A stretch of DNA of 64,000 nucleotides from Breviolum minutum Mf 1.05b.01 (GCA_000507305.1 DF241774.1:1-64000); one strand, 5' to 3'; numbered from the stretch's first letter, positions 11,801 through 25,069 are shown. The notes: generated by a model not told the origin, from the sequence alone. Made by a program: numbers and translations.

Positions 11801-13813
11801 AGCATGGCGCTACGTAAATACAATAGCCTTCCACACATCATCCCCCCAGCCGCTGTTTTTTTGCCAAGGTCGTAGCGAGGTGCCACTCCAGTGGGTCCGG
11901 ATGAAACTGGAAGATGAGATGGATCAACCATGGTCACCATGATTGTATGTCTCAAGATTCCAGATGTATGTTGAGAAATGAAGATGTAGAAATATGATAT
12001 GATACATTATGATACCATACGCCGCTGATTTTTCATTGTGTGCAATAGTTGCTAAGTTATTAGAGCACTTAAAGTTTGTAGTCCCATTTTTTTGTAGATT
12101 GACATTTTTGATTTTAGGTGTTGACTGACTACGAACTCTCTTAATGAAGTAGCTAGGATATCACAGGATGGCACAACTTTTGATACTCACCCGAGTGGCG
12201 CCAGGGATCAAAGGTTGTGGTTTCCAACATGTTTTTGAATCAATCTATGGCAAAGATTTTTCGTTTTTTAAAGACAATCAAATTCTTTGTTTTTCTCCAG
12301 TTTGTACTTTTTATCCCTTTTACAAAATCCTGCTACTTTCACATCTAAAAGAGTTGTTTTTCATCTCAACTTGTTTTGTTTCTACACTTGTACCTACATC
12401 CCTTGTACAAAATTATGCAAATTTTCACTTCTAAAAGGGTTGTTCAACCTTTTTAAGCTTCCAAGGAAGTTACACACCCTTCCCGGCAATCTCCTAGGCT
12501 GCCAAGACTTTGTTGGCACTGAAGGCTGGCATTTGGCTCTGTGGGAGAATTAGGGAATTAGTGTTGTCCCTTACGGGCAAAAAGCAGCACCTGTTGGGAG
12601 GTACAATACATGTTTTGTATATATTTTTATGTATATATATTATACATCTGTGTTTTTGGGGTGGGCAGGTGGATGCTCTTTTGCTCCGTGATCCCCTGGA
12701 TACGAAAAAAAGGGAGATGTTTCATCCAACTGGTCGTTTAAGGCGGGATCTTGCTACTTACTTGCTCGATGTTTCTGAGTGTTTTTGGTTAATGTTACAT
12801 CATACCTCTTTTGCGATGTGACATGAGTTATGCCTCTTGCATGGTATAACGCGTTTGAAATGTGGCTTGGAATCTGTAACTGACCCATACTGAAGAAAAG
12901 GACCAAGCAAACATCATCCGCCAGAGGTCAGGAAGCATCAGAAAACTGTATACCCGAGGTCCGAAAAAAATATCAAGTCCAAAGAATGTCCTAGAAATTT
13001 GGGCAGAGAGAGTCTCCAACATCACCATTTAGAGGGGTAAGGACACATGTTGAATGTTTCCTTGAAACATGTATTTGGTGGCCTTTCATTCTTGTCAGCC
13101 CTGCAGGCTCATCCTGGCTTGAAGGACAAGAAAGGTATTGAGCTTGGACCAATTCGATGTATTTGCTGATGAAATTGTTCGGTGGAACAATAAAGCTGTA
13201 GAAAAAGCAAATTTGTGTAAACAAGTACTGTGCTGTTTCTACTTGGGTGTTGATGAATTTAAATGTTTGACTTTGTATGGGCTTTTCACGGAAAAAAACA
13301 TTCAGGATCATGCAGTGAAAGACTCATCGTTGTTCAATGTCACAATGGCATGTAATTGACTATGGGTTTTGGTGCGTGTTTTTGTCATACAGTTGTTCAT
13401 TTGTTTAACCCAAAATATCCGTTGAGATACTTTGAGATGATGAAATCCAAAAAACGACATGACAGGCAGAGCGTGTGTTGTTTTTTTGGCTTGAACCATC
13501 GATCCATCTTCAACCAGCCTGGTCTTGACTCATGGCGTTTCTTTAGGTCGTACGCCACTCATGGTGGCCGCTGCATCAAGCTTGGATGATGTACGTGCAC
13601 CTCCGTCACTTGGTGGAAATCCTGGACGGGGTTGGCCCTAAAGTTGTTTTTTTTGTTTTACATTTTTTGATTACAGGATCCCAACCAGGATTTACATTTT
13701 TTTGTGAACTTGGATAGTGACTACCGGACTATCACATAACTTTCATTGAGCTCCAGGGACGACTGACTGATCTTAACGACTTGGCTCCGGGTGCTCCTGC
13801 TGTGATATGCTAA
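8849..13813 (+). CDS. Ankyrin-repeat protein
   Basis: Phase-consistent exons 8849-8891 (EKFDNKFNILKNL; GA donor), 9533-9583 (ELLRVVGANDRTAVTQL; GT donor), 10264-10317 (ends LADINFQDAQ; GC donor CAG|GCGTTG) and 10505-about 10549 (GRQAAHIAITCIGEE) join into a typical ankyrin unit: ELLR..GANDRTAVTQL, D.N..D..GR.A.H.AI. Further repeats: 11580-about 11666 (INGQDFLGNTPLHLAARIG), about 12497-12552 (DFVGTEGWHLALWEN), 12669 onward (VDALLLRDPLDT), and 13107-13134 joined by a GT-AG intron to 13547-13590 (DKKGRTPLMVAAASSLDD). A last exon 13757-13813 ends LAPGAPAVIC and a TAA stop. Exons between these, and the start, are unresolved. Likely a protein-interaction scaffold; no catalytic domain seen. Confidence 0.65.
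11426..11544. repeat. Family E element in an ankyrin-gene intron
   Basis: Left end TACTGTTGATGGAAGAA, right end TTTCATCAACAGTA: inverted arms. Interior CTGCACCAGG...CCAGGTGGTGCAG pairs as well. It ends 35 bp before the acceptor of the ankyrin exon at 11580. Confidence 0.7.
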
Positions 13814-14131
13814 GCTGGGATGGGATGTTCCTACCTTATCCTGGAGAAAATGATGTGTAGATTGAGTTCAAGGACTATGTGAAATGCATATATATATATA
13901 TATCTGCAGAAGGTCGATGGTTTTTGTTCTTGCATACTGAGTTTTGCATACTTGTGCTTAAAACTAGTAATGCAGAAAGCATCACAAAATACCCACAGAT
14001 GATGTTGCTTCGATCCTGTCACATGAAGGGTCCAAAATCATTTGCTCAAAAAAAAATGTACATGCATCTAATTACCTCGATGTTTGGACATACGAAACTG
14101 GACGAATACCACACCTTTCCAAGTTGGACCC

Positions 14132-16165
14132 ATGGCGGTTACCGCAAGCGCCATGGATGCCTGGCAGCATGGCACCGGCTTGGCTGAAGAGGGTCGTTTT
14201 AGTGATGCCATGATGGCTTTCGACAAGGCGTTGAAGCTGGGAATGCAAACACCAGAGGTTTACGAGGCCTTGGCACAATGCCGCTTGGAGCCTGAAAGTA
14301 AAATGGTGTGGTGAAAGTGAATGTTTTGAGGGATTTTTTTAATAGGCGCATATGTTTTATCAGCATGAACATGTTTTTTTTCCCGCATGTGTATAACATC
14401 CATGTAGATACATATATCCTCAACCACTAAGACGTCTAAGACAGTTGTACGAGGTATTTGCCCTACCTTCATTTGAGGTACCATTTGCAGTTACCACCGA
14501 TACAAAAGGAGAAAATGTGTATCAACTGTACCAGCTTTTTGGAGGATGAGTTTTGTCCTCAATCACTAAATTCATGATCTATTGAGAGATAGGTCGGAGA
14601 GATCAGTCCTCAAAAATCATGGAATGGTGAACCAAAATGCTCCACTACCTTCCTGGGAACTATAAAACCCATATTATTTTTCCAAAAGGTACGTACTTGA
14701 AGATGATGATTCTTCCAAACTTCCCGTTTGTTGGGATATGTATATGGATATGGATCTTTCTCCCTGGAGGCTTCCCATCTCAAGGCGAAACGAAGCAACC
14801 CAACAAGTCAGGTGCCTTGATGTTAGATAACCTGAGTGCTACAGAGCATGCCATTGAAGCAGCCAGGTGAAGCGGTTTTTTTTTGAAACGGGGGGGTTGG
14901 TTGGATGGTTGGATGAAGGTATGGGATCTTCATGGCGATGAGAGAAATGTTTAGTTACACACCCTGGAAATTTAACATATTTAACAGTTCGCCCATACTA
15001 ATATAGGCCGGGACCCTTAAAGGAAAGGATTGTCTTCCAACCATCATTTTTCAGGGGCGAACTGTTAAATTTCGGGCGTGTACTGGTATTTGTGATATAT
15101 CTTATAGATGTCATTCTGGCAGGCCACAGCTTGATTTTCGCAACTCTGTCCAAAATCTGTGAATACAAGCCAACCCTTCCCTCCACTTGTATCAACAAAT
15201 GTCGTTTGGAACATGAAATGTGTTGTTTTGTGTTTGCACTCACCCGCAATAGACAGCCTCGCTATGATTGCTTGCTCAGGCAAGCAGTCCTTTTAGCACC
15301 AGGTAAATCCTTGACTTTGGTACCTCGTTTGCACGCTTTGAGTTGAAACACTTTGAACGAACCTGCAGAGTTTTCTCTTTTGAACTCAGCTTTGATTGTT
15401 TCTTTGAACTCTGCCGAGTTGTTTCCAAGAAAGAGCAATATGATTGTTGATTTTCACTTAATATCTCAAGGGTTTGAGAAGCCAAGTACTGGCTGTCAAG
15501 AAACCAACAAAGAACTGTGTTGACGTACAAGGCTGAAGCGCAGTTGACATTAGCCCGTGCCTTGCGAAGTAGTTTGGATATCCCTGGTGCTACTTGGACT
15601 CTTTTGATTGGTTGGGGTGTGCCATTTGGACGGGATCATCAGTGCAGTGGTAGGTTGGGTATTCCAAGAAAAATCATCTGAAGTACCAACCGAAACCACC
15701 AGTAAAGGTAGCCTTGTTCTTGTTGGAGCTTTACGTGTTAGAACAACTGTATGTGTGCAATGAAAAAGTCACCACCCCCCACCCCAAAAAAAAGCAGCCA
15801 CACAGCAAGTACAATACTCAGCATTTGTTTCAATCAATCCAGCTACCTCACAAAGTGTAACACTGTTGTTCAATATATTTTGTGTCATTTGCGTCCATCC
15901 GAAACGGCAGCTTAAAAATAAGGCGATTGCTCTCTATGAACAGCTGGACGATGCCGAAGCTCTGGCCGAATTGGCCGAAGCCAAGTCTCAGCTGCAGAAG
16001 CATCGCTTGCGCCTGAAGCGTCGCTGCACCGAAGCAGGGCACGACGCCGAAGAGTTACGTTGGGAACGGAAGATGCAAACGGCAAAGACGAGGAGAAGAC
16101 CTTCTTGGACAACAGAGAGGTGGAAAAGTGAGAAATTGGCAGAGATGGACACTTGCTTTTTTTAA
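14132..16165 (+). CDS. TPR protein resembling TTC33
   Basis: Five exons: 14132-14297, 14812-14866, 15280-15319, 15532-15576 (or -15586) and 15923-16165. The first three introns are GT-AG and all phases match; the fourth fits a GA donor at TTTG|GATATC. Start ATG at 14132. Exon 1 holds a TPR (GLAEEGRFSDAMMAFDKALK... VYEALAQCRLE). Exons 2-4 continue (ATEHAIEAARQAVLLAP, AEAQLTLARALRSS). The last exon is a charged helix (ALYEQLDDAEALAELAEAKS then QLQKHRLRLKRR) with a TAA stop. About 182 residues. Order and spacing resemble animal TTC33, a small TPR protein of unclear role. TPRs mediate protein-protein contacts. Family TPR is sure; the TTC33 match is from memory of the family pattern. Confidence 0.65.
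14956..15082. repeat. Inverted-repeat element in the TPR-gene intron
   Basis: Left ACACACCCTGGAAATTTAAC...TTTAACAGTTCGCCC, right GGGGCGAACTGTTAAATTTCGGG then CGTGT. The arms pair over about 25 bp. Terminal CACCCTGGAAATT resembles family D (CACCCCCTGAAAATT), so it may be a diverged member. Located inside intron 14867-15279. Confidence 0.65.
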
Positions 16166-16866
16166 TTCATGGTTCATAGATGAATGATTTGAAAGGAAAT
16201 GTTTCTTTTTGAGATGTTGATGAATATTTGAAGATTTTGTTGAGCAATGAATGAATGTGAAATGTGTAGCAGCAACAAGTGTTTTTTGCTGGTTGGACAT
16301 GTAGTTCTTTTACAGCATTCACTACAGAGAGCAAATGTGCCCCCTTTGTTTGGCAATCACTGTGGAGTCCTTATGAATCCAATTGCAAGAGCCAGAGTTA
16401 TCATAAATACAGATATAGACATATACTTTACATAAGCTAAAATGGCCGTTTGGCCCAAAATCTTTGGACCTAAAATTTGGAGAGTCAGCTATATTCAGTA
16501 TGGTTCCATGTTGGTTCCAAACTGGTACCTTAATTGTTTAACCATAACCACTTCCATGGAATACTCAACGATATCAGGTTGTTTTGGTTGCCCCCCACAA
16601 ATTCTGGTGTCGAAGATGGTAGCCTTGTACATCATCACCCAGCCATTGATCATCAATGCCTGTATGTTTGCCATTTGTCAAAGTTTTTGTTTTCCCATGT
16701 GATAGCTAGCGTGTACTTGTTTTATGTCTCTTATTGTTGTGTCTTTGTTCGTGCTGATTTCAGAGTGGTAGCCTCAGAAAATGGAGTAACACCAGAAAAA
16801 AAAATATTTCTATCGTTTCATGTTTCAATCCGACGTATCCGAGACCCCCAACTTCTTTGACCCCAG

Positions 16867-19800
16867 GATTTAAGCACGGCTTTCGGAATCTGCAAGAACA
16901 ACATTGCGCATGTTGATGTGCAGACTTTCTTGGCCAAAGACTTTGGACGTATCTATCAACTGACACCTGGGTTGCCATGCGTTCTCAAGAATGCAATGGA
17001 ACATTGGTCAGCAATGAAGTTGTGGACTTTGTCATCCTTCTCTGCTGAATCTTGACATGTTGTTTTGGTGACATTTGATGTTTCTTGACCAAAAAAAGTG
17101 GGGGCACCCTGTGAGGTGTATCAAAGATGCCCTTTCAATACCCTCTCTGTTTGAATTTGATACGTTCTTCGCCAAATCCAGTTGTATTCAGCCACATGTA
17201 AGCAGATCCAGGTTTCTACAGAAAACAGTAGAAATCCAAAACTGGCTACACCACAACCCTATTTGAGCTGTGGGGCTGCAGCAATAAAGGTCATCTTGGG
17301 TTCCCTTGGCCACCCTATAGCCCTAGGTCAGCCTAAGCCAACCTAGAAAAACCTAACAAAAAATCTAAAAAAATCTAAGTTTTTGGGAAGGCTCCTGTAG
17401 TCCCAACCTATCAAAACCTTTAAACAAATACAGTAAATAGGCCATAGCTAGGCTGACAACACAGGTTTTTAGACACACCCAAATGAAGAGGGCATCAAGA
17501 TTGTAAGCGTGAAGTTTCTGAAAAATAATTTGGTTCCACTGTTACTCAATGTAGTGGACCCGTCCGAATCAACACAACCAGTCGGATCAAATAAACAGGG
17601 GTATTTCATCGACTGCCGATGGTTTTTTTTGCCGAGGATGATGATGGCCCATTGACTTGCCTAAAGTGTCATTGAAAAAACTGAGGACTTTGGACACCAA
17701 AAGGTCATTTGCGATCATCGCTTCGGCATTCATTTACGGATGAATGACTTCATCAAATATTTGAAGAGCCAGGCACTTGAAAAAGCCTCGGTCTCAACTG
17801 TTCATTGCCTGGTTCAGAGGGTGTGTGTTTTTGGCCGAGTCGGTTCAATACAAAATCCCTTTCATAACAATTTGGAGCATGAAGGATGTCGATCATTTCT
17901 TGTGAAGAGACGCAATTTGTTGAAAAGTTGAAAAGGACGGAGCAAGTATATACAACGGAATACCTTCAAGACCAAAAACATGTTTCACTACTATTTGCCT
18001 GGAACAAATTCACCAGCATTCACAGGTCATACATGGAGTATTTTCGTACTGCAGTAGCTTGGTCCATTTTTTAAAATTCTGTTGGGCATTAGGGAAACTT
18101 GAGCTCCAGGACGATGATAGCCCGCTTTATTTGTTCGATCATTGCTTTGGAGAATACCCTTCTACTCGAGCTTTGCTGGATCAATATGATGTCCCAAAGA
18201 TCTTTGGTGAGGAGTTGTTGGGATAGTGGTGGGTTTGCGTAAAGATTGTTAGTTTATTTGTTAATTTGTTAACCCTAGTTGGTGGATGTTGGTACTTAGT
18301 GTTTTTTGATGGATCCTAATCCGAGCATATTCCCAATTGAGAATTGGCCGGCAGCATGTATACCAATTGATATTTACTAACCCTTCTTGCCACTCACGAT
18401 TCGATGGCACCATTTGTAAATTTCCGAACGTTCCGGTGAAGAGGAAGGTGGATACATGTTGTTTCAGTTCCTGCAGTGTTTAGGGTGAAAGTTCGAAGGT
18501 TTGGGTCGATCTCCTACCACTTTTTAGTTTTCTCTCATGACGATATGGTTAAAGAAAATTCATCATGTATTGATTGCTATTTATATATTTGGAATGATAG
18601 CATTGAAATGGCAAGTTGTTTGGCCCTTGGTAATGCAGTGACCCAATTGAATCAAACTTTTGTAAAGCAAAATTTCCATTGTGCCGCATATAATGTCATG
18701 GTTCAATATATTGTTTGCAATATACGTATATGTTTGATTCATACACTGCGGGGCAATTGACCCTTGAGACCCCTTTCATCACCGACAAAAAACGCTGTGC
18801 CAGGACTTGCTTGCATCTTTGGGACGCTTGCGACCACCTTATCGTTGGCTGTTGATTGGTCCAAAACGTTCCGGAAGCACCTTGCATAAGGACCCCCTAG
18901 ACGAGGAAACACCTTGAAGAACGAAGTATTCTACAGGATCAACAAAAATATACTGTAGATGGGAGGTAAACATTCAAGCAGGCTTTTAAAGATGGTGGCA
19001 GGAAGGACATATTGTTTTGTTTTAAGAGTCTTAAGAGACGCATTTTGGAACATATTTTTTGGGTTTCAGTTTCATTTGATTTGTTATTCCCCTTTTTGTT
19101 TCCACCAATTCCTTTTTGAGGTCACATGGGTTGAACCATGGAAAAGCCTTCACAGACCTTTGACAGGATCCTTTGGGCACCAGTGCTTGGAATGCCTTGA
19201 TTAGTGGTCGTACCCTGGACATGGTAGACGTCATTGGAATGCGGTATCCACCGTATCAACTAACATAGGACCAGCCGAAAGGAAATGATTTTCCAACCTT
19301 GCTGGGAGGTGCTATTTTTGTTGGGGTCGGCTATAAGATTACTGTAATACATGTTTTTAAAGATGATTTCCCACCCACCCCAGAAACTACATTAGGGATC
19401 CGGGGAATTTGAACGCTTGAGATCAATCATCAGTTTGTTTGGTTTTTCGGAGGTGGTTTGCTGTGGGTGAAGAATCTTGACTTTCCTTGATTACATCATG
19501 GGACTGGTACTACACACGAGACACGAGGGACTCATATCCACTCTGTCTCACAGTTTTAGATTCATATGAACTGGATCGACCCTTCTTTCCGGCTGGGACT
19601 TGGTTTTGAAATATTCGATGATCTACCTGTGTTGTTTTCGAGGTGCTTTTGCCGAAGACCTTTTGAACCTTAGTATTTGCTGAGACTTCTTGATGGATGT
19701 GAAAGTGCATACTGCTCGTAGCAAGACAGGGTCATCCTCCTGGTTTTTCACCGCGAACCTGTTAACCTGGGTGTATGTCGCCCCCCTAAGGTAACCCCAA

Positions 19801-20591
19801 ACGCCCTTCCGATGATTCCGATCCCCAGAAAAATCCTCCGGTGTTTATTTCAACAAGAGACCACTTGGAATCGATTCGGGCATGATGCAGATATTTTTTG
19901 ACGTTCATTTATGAGCCAAAGTGAAAATCAATGGTGCCCAACAAGTGGCTTGAAACAGGGGCTCCATAACCGAAACGACTACAGAGGTAGGTGCTACATG
20001 GCAATAATGAGGTGTGATATAGGGGGTTTAAGAGCTGATTCAATGACATCCATGTCAAAAAGAATGCCTTCACAATCCCTTTGAACAGATGTAACTTGTA
20101 GAGATTTATTTACCCTGACCTAGGTGGTGGCAACTCAAATGTTTCTGTGATTTTCACCTCAAGAATTGTGGGAGATGAACCCATTTTGACGAGCATATTT
20201 TTCAAAGGGGTTGGTTCAACCACCACCTAGTGACATCTCGGACGTCTCATGTGTGCCCCCCTTTTGCAGGTAAGCTATGGGTCCTTTTCCCACCCAGCAC
20301 GCCCGTGGAGATATTGAGGTGTGAGCACAAACCAACGGCGGTTTCAGTTTGATGGTGAAACGACAAGGAATGAATACACTGAGCAATTACTCAAATGGAT
20401 CCCATAGGGAGCGGAAGGATGGTGAAACCTGTATGCAAACAGTTGAAAGACGATGTTTCCATGTTGCAACAAAACCAAGTCGATGTTGGGTGATGCTTGC
20501 TAAGAATGATGATTAGAAAGAAGTGAGAATGATAATGGCATCCTCTCCTTTTCTTCAGCATCGGGAGCATCACCATCACCATCACCATCAC

Positions 20592-20633
<42 letters not shown>

Positions 20634-22886
20634 TTTCACAGGTTGTTTCACAGCGACTTAAAGGTTCATTTTTGAAACGATGGTCTGAAGAGGATCACCT
20701 GAGCCATCCATAGGTTCATAAAAGGTGACGATATGCTGGTCTTATCTCTACCTCCAGATCTATAGGTTGCACTCTACAACTCACAGCATGTTCTTCAATA
20801 AGCAATTGCATCCCAAGAGTCTGAAAGGAATAAACTGAAGTTGTTTTCCGTGTCCTTTTTGGGTGCCAGGGTCTACTCTGGCCCTTCATTTGGCAGCTTG
20901 TCTAGTTTGCCAGGTCAGATTCCCTATCTGTTTCGGCAGAGTCGGCGATCTCCTGGTTCTTGTGGTGGAAGCAGGTGCGAGAAAATCCATGGCCCAAAGA
21001 ACATGAACCCATTGAGACCCTTGGTTTGTAGGGGAAATCTGGGAAATTTGGGGTACCTACATTGCTGGGACTGAGAAGGCTGCTTGATGATGTATGAGGT
21101 ATCTATGTTACTTAGCAGTTAGTAACGTAGTCGTTTAGCGTTTTGCCCTAGGACACTACGAGTATGGCCGGAATTTGGTTTGGTGGGAAACTCAATACTC
21201 TTCGAATGGTAGTAAGCTTGTTGGATAATGAACCAGGAAGGGCATACAACTCGACCACTTTTTTGTCGCTTTAGGGCTAATGGGGGAAGAGCCATCGTGG
21301 AGGTTCTTTCTGCGGGAAGCATGTAACTTTGACCTTTTAACTGGCTTAAATTTTGTTCTTAGATGCTCTTAGAACTGAAGTTGAAGAACATGAATGTTCT
21401 TCAAGACTTCACATGGAATGTTTCCTGGATCTTTTTATTTTCATTTTGATATTGCGTTTGTTTCGACACTTTTTGGAATTGGAAACTGTTGATAGACTCT
21501 GGAAGTTCTCGAGTTTCACCCAATCCATGGATGAATTTTCCCCACAAAAAAAAACAGAAAATCCCTCAGATACTGTACCTAATTCGCATAGGTTTCCGTG
21601 GTTTCCGTTTTGCTTCATAAAATTCGCCTCATACCTTGGGAAATACAAGCAGAAACAAAACCGCGCTGAGGTTCATTCAAGAGCCTGGAGAAATTGTGTT
21701 TGTTCCTGCCAGATGGTGGCATGCAGTGTTAAATCTAGAGGACGAGTTACCCATGGGATCCCATGGAAGTTCCCCATGATCTCGCTGCGTAGCAGCCTAT
21801 ACAGTCAAATTCCGGTTCAGAAAGATATGTTTCTAGACAGTTTACATATATATGATCTATAGAGGATTGATAGAATCAGATGTTCAGTCATCAGTTGAAC
21901 AGAAGACAGCCAAAAACCGAAGTGCAAGTCACAACTCCTTTCAATCGCTGCAGGATGCGATTGCTGTGACCCAAAACTTTTGCAATGAATGGAATGCAGC
22001 TTCAGTATCCTCGGCTGAATGTGATGGCTTAATAAGATTCTGAAGGAAAAAAACGGAGTTGTTTTCCATCTTTGGAAGTTGCATTTTGATCCATGAATTA
22101 TTTATAAAGTATTCAGTCAGAATTCCATAATCTATTGTGGACAGTATATGCTATCATGTCTTTCAGACTTCTCCTTTCACTCCTGAAACGTTGCCTCACC
22201 CCAGGTGTGGAGATGTGCAAAGGCCACACATCCCCTCTTGGCGCGACAATTGCGAGAGAGACTTGAAGAACATTGCAGCAAAGAGGTGGTCTTACCTGGT
22301 GATGACCCAAACCAATCCTATTTGTATCTCGGTTTTTTTAAACAAGCCTGACCATTGATTTATGAAAAATCTCAAGGGGTTTTCAACAACACATTTGAAA
22401 GAAGGGGTATACAGTGTATGGTAGAAAGGTGTTTACTTATATTAATCATTAATCTTATAATTTGTTATGTTTGTTTGTTGTCATTACTTGGCGGCAGAGG
22501 CCTTTGGCTGAGTATAGACCGGCCAGATAATGTGTGGAGGTGTAGCATGTGGGTGCGCCTTGACAAAGTCATCGCAGTGGTCACAGGTAATGAACAGTTT
22601 GCCCATGATTAGAAACTGGGCTATTTTAGGGCAAAACCAACAAGGAAAATCCGCAATCCCGTCAAAAACAGGGTTTCTTTAGATTGTAATATCAACATAT
22701 TGACCTTCAAACAGCCATTCGTTGAAACCTTCCCAAACCTTCCACTTCAGGTTCGATACTTCTGCTGAATGTTCGAAGGAAGAGGATGACTCTTCGGATG
22801 ATGAATACCTCACATGGCTTTGGGAGAGCAAGCGAAGAGCCAAAAAATCCGAAGCGGCGTATGAGTTGGGGAATGCTGAAAGATGA
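16867..22886 (+). CDS. JMJD6: JMJD6-type JmjC-domain 2-oxoglutarate oxygenase
   Basis: Exons: 16867-about 17035 (FLAKDFGRIYQLTPGLPCVL), about 17637 (EDDDG), to 17772 (RMNDFIKYLKSQ), 18110-18211 (DDDSPLYLFDHCFGEYPSTR), 18804-18890 (RPPYRWLLIGPKRSGSTLHK), 19167-19209 (DPLGTSAWNALISG), 20270-20318 (LWVLFPPSTPVEIL), 20914-21015 (SAISWFLWWK), 21671-21740 (PGEIVFVPARWWHAVLNL), 21954-22004 (DAIAVTQNFCNEWN), 22205-22323 and 22751-22886 (acidic tail, TGA). Every join from 17773 on is in phase. The HxD and distal His of the iron site, the Lys before LWVLFP, the Asn of SAWN and the Thr of VTQNF are all present, so it should be active. JMJD6 is a nuclear lysyl hydroxylase/demethylase-family enzyme. The first exon and the 17.04-17.70 kb joins are unresolved. 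Confidence 0.9.
20119..20230. repeat. Family A element in a JMJD6 intron
   Basis: Ends CCTAGGTGGTGG and CCACCACCTAG are near-perfect inverted repeats. The core TTTTCACCTC...ATTTTGACGAGCATATTTTTC is shared with the copy at 36181. It lies in intron 19210-20269, ending 39 bp before the acceptor. Confidence 0.8.
20572..20634. repeat. CAC/CAT microsatellite
   Basis: Runs of CACCAT then about 14 CAT triplets, in intron 20319-20913 of the JMJD6 gene. The methionine-run frame on the minus strand is an artefact. Confidence 0.9.
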
Positions 22887-23398
22887 GCAAAAACACCCCT
22901 GAAACTTAAAGAAATATATATATATAGATATCAAAATTCCATTTCCAAACCACCATTTTTTTTCAGTATCAATGTTAGATGTAGTTGTTGTTCCATTTGT
23001 TGTAGTATTATACCCTTTCTCCCCAAATCGTAATCTTGATTTGTATAGTAACAGTGTACTCCTTCATCTCCTACCCTTCGTCCCCAAACCATGGAGCACG
23101 GTGCAAAATGACCGGCGAGCTTCTAAATTATATCATCACCCTCCTTGTGGGTACTCTAATGTTTCTATTGAGGGGGAACTATGAATTCTTCTTGTAAGTT
23201 CCAATCCAGATAGGTCTGGTCACAGCTATGAATAGTTGAGAGTGATAACATGGTGATATCCACTGCCACGTTGAATTTGTCTCCAAAACATTTCTATCAA
23301 CTGCAACAACCAACACATTTTTCGATATGAGGAGATATATACATCAACCGGCAGCCAACCTTAAAAGACAAGCAACCAAAAACAAAACATCGAGCCAG

Positions 23399-25069
23399 CA
23401 CATTGCCCTCGCAATGAAGGCCTTACAGCGGAAAATTGGTAAATAGCGGAATCGCCTGGGGCGTCACTGATACCGTGTTGCAGCTTGGACGTTGAAATCA
23501 CCAGGAGTTGAACTCCTGAAATCAAAGGTGGGTTGGTTGACTTCTACAACCAGAATGTGTTTAGAGAACATTTATAACGTATGAACCTGATATTTACTCC
23601 ATGATATGCTAATGATACAAACCTATAACCTGTTAATGCAGGAGGAGTCAAATTCATAATGTAATTGGATCAATCTGAATTTCAAGTTGCAAGACAATAG
23701 ACCGAAATGTTTCTTGTTCTTACAACTTCGAAAATTCCTGCCTGAATCTTTGGACCTTTGTGGAGTTTCTAGGTAAATACAGGAGCTATGCCCAACCATG
23801 GATTGGATTGGATAACATTCTGCATCCCCAGATCTTCATTCATTTTCATTCACTATTGCATCAGTCTAAGTGGATCTTCCCAGCTGAAACATAGCAGGAA
23901 TCATAAGCACTCCCCCCCCCAAAAAAAACACAGAACAGGTCTTTGGAAACATACCTGGATCCTTCCAGATATCTAAACATGTGCAGCCTAAAAATGGGTC
24001 CGGGTGAAATCTGAAAGTGAATTTCGGCACCAAAACTTCACACTTAGAACTAGGTTGTGTTTTCTCATTTTTTTTTATGTTCACGCTTATATACTTGGGG
24101 AAGATTCCCAACCCACTTTGACTTTCGCAGATTTTTTCGAAAAGGGGTTGAAACTCAACCACCAACCAGTGGCCATTTATAAGAGGGAACTTAACCCGAC
24201 CCTTAAGGGTAACAACATGTTCACCAGGGAGTGATCGGATCCGAATCACCGTTTGAGAAGATCCGAACGACGGTCGCGTCGTTTCCGTTCAACGGGGACG
24301 AAGTCCTCCGAGGCAATGGGATGGTTTGGGAGGTCCACCCCCTGAACTTCCCCTACGTCCACCTGGACCACCAGAACCCAAACCCGAGGCACCAAACAGG
24401 GGGGGGGGACAGCTGAAATCCCGATGGGGGATGGGGGATGGGATTCAATTCGAGCTTTTTGGAAATGGCTTTGAAACAGGGTAAAACCCACCAAACTGGC
24501 TACAATCATTGAGTTAAAGGCTAGGTGAAAGAATGGTTTTGATGTTGACAAAGTAATTGCAAACAACAAGTCAAAAGATTGCTCAGTTTTTTTTAAATTT
24601 GTAACGTGAACTGCAAACATTTGTTTAAACAGTTTGTACCACAGGGTCAAAGTAGATGGCACGTATTAATATGTATTATGTGTATATGTGTCATGTACAT
24701 TTTTTGGTCATTCTTGAACATTTGAACATGAGTGAAGTCGCCTTTTCCGCTAAAAACCACAAAAAACTTTGGGAGTGACTAGTCCACTGCTTTCGCATGT
24801 CTTGCAATGATTTGCCAGTCGCCACAGGAACAACAACGAAGAAAAAAGTTTGCTGAGATGGTCCGGTGGCCAAAAAAAAACAAAAACTATGGGCAGCTCC
24901 ATGTTAATCTTCACATCCTATTGCTTTCATGAGGTTGTTTTCAGCATTTTAATGCATTTTAGTTATATGGCTTCTTAAGGGCCCCTTTGACAAACACCCA
25001 TGCTGCTGATTCAATCAGGCGGCTGAGCAAGATCAGGCTGGGTTCGTCCCGATGATGCGAGGAGAGTAG
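23399..25069 (+). CDS. Unrecognised small gene, three exons
   Basis: Exon 23399-23438 (HIALAMKALQRKI, after GCCAG, GT donor) joins in phase to 23505-23527 (VELLKSK, after ACCAG, donor AAG|GTGGG). A phase-0 terminal exon 25019-25069 after AATCAG reads AAEQDQAGFVPMMRGE and stops at TAG. The 1.5 kb between them includes a GC-rich block (24230-24420) that may hold another exon. The start is not seen. No family recognised. The third exon could instead belong to another gene. Confidence 0.4.
24049..24170. repeat. Family A element
   Basis: Left AACTAGGTTGTG, core TTCACGCTTATATACTTGGGGAA, right GGGGTTGAAACTCAACCACC then AACC. Diverged copy with a longer right half. Confidence 0.65.
24230..24420. other. 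GC-rich block, possible exon
   Basis: Locally much richer in GC than its surroundings and open in more than one frame on both strands. One + frame is proline-rich (GLGGPPPELPLRPPGPPEP), another is Arg/Ser-rich. No consistent splice partners were found, so the frame is undecided. Confidence 0.25.

Noticed and set aside
16442-16500. ATGGCCGTTTGG as JMJD6 start and the nearby TTTGGCCCAAA as a spliced-leader relict
   Set aside because: The frame does not connect in phase to the first conserved exon at 16867 by any clear intron, and the sequence does not match the dinoflagellate spliced-leader pattern.
20391-20651. Frame with a long methionine run
   Set aside because: Direct product of the CAT microsatellite inside a JMJD6 intron.
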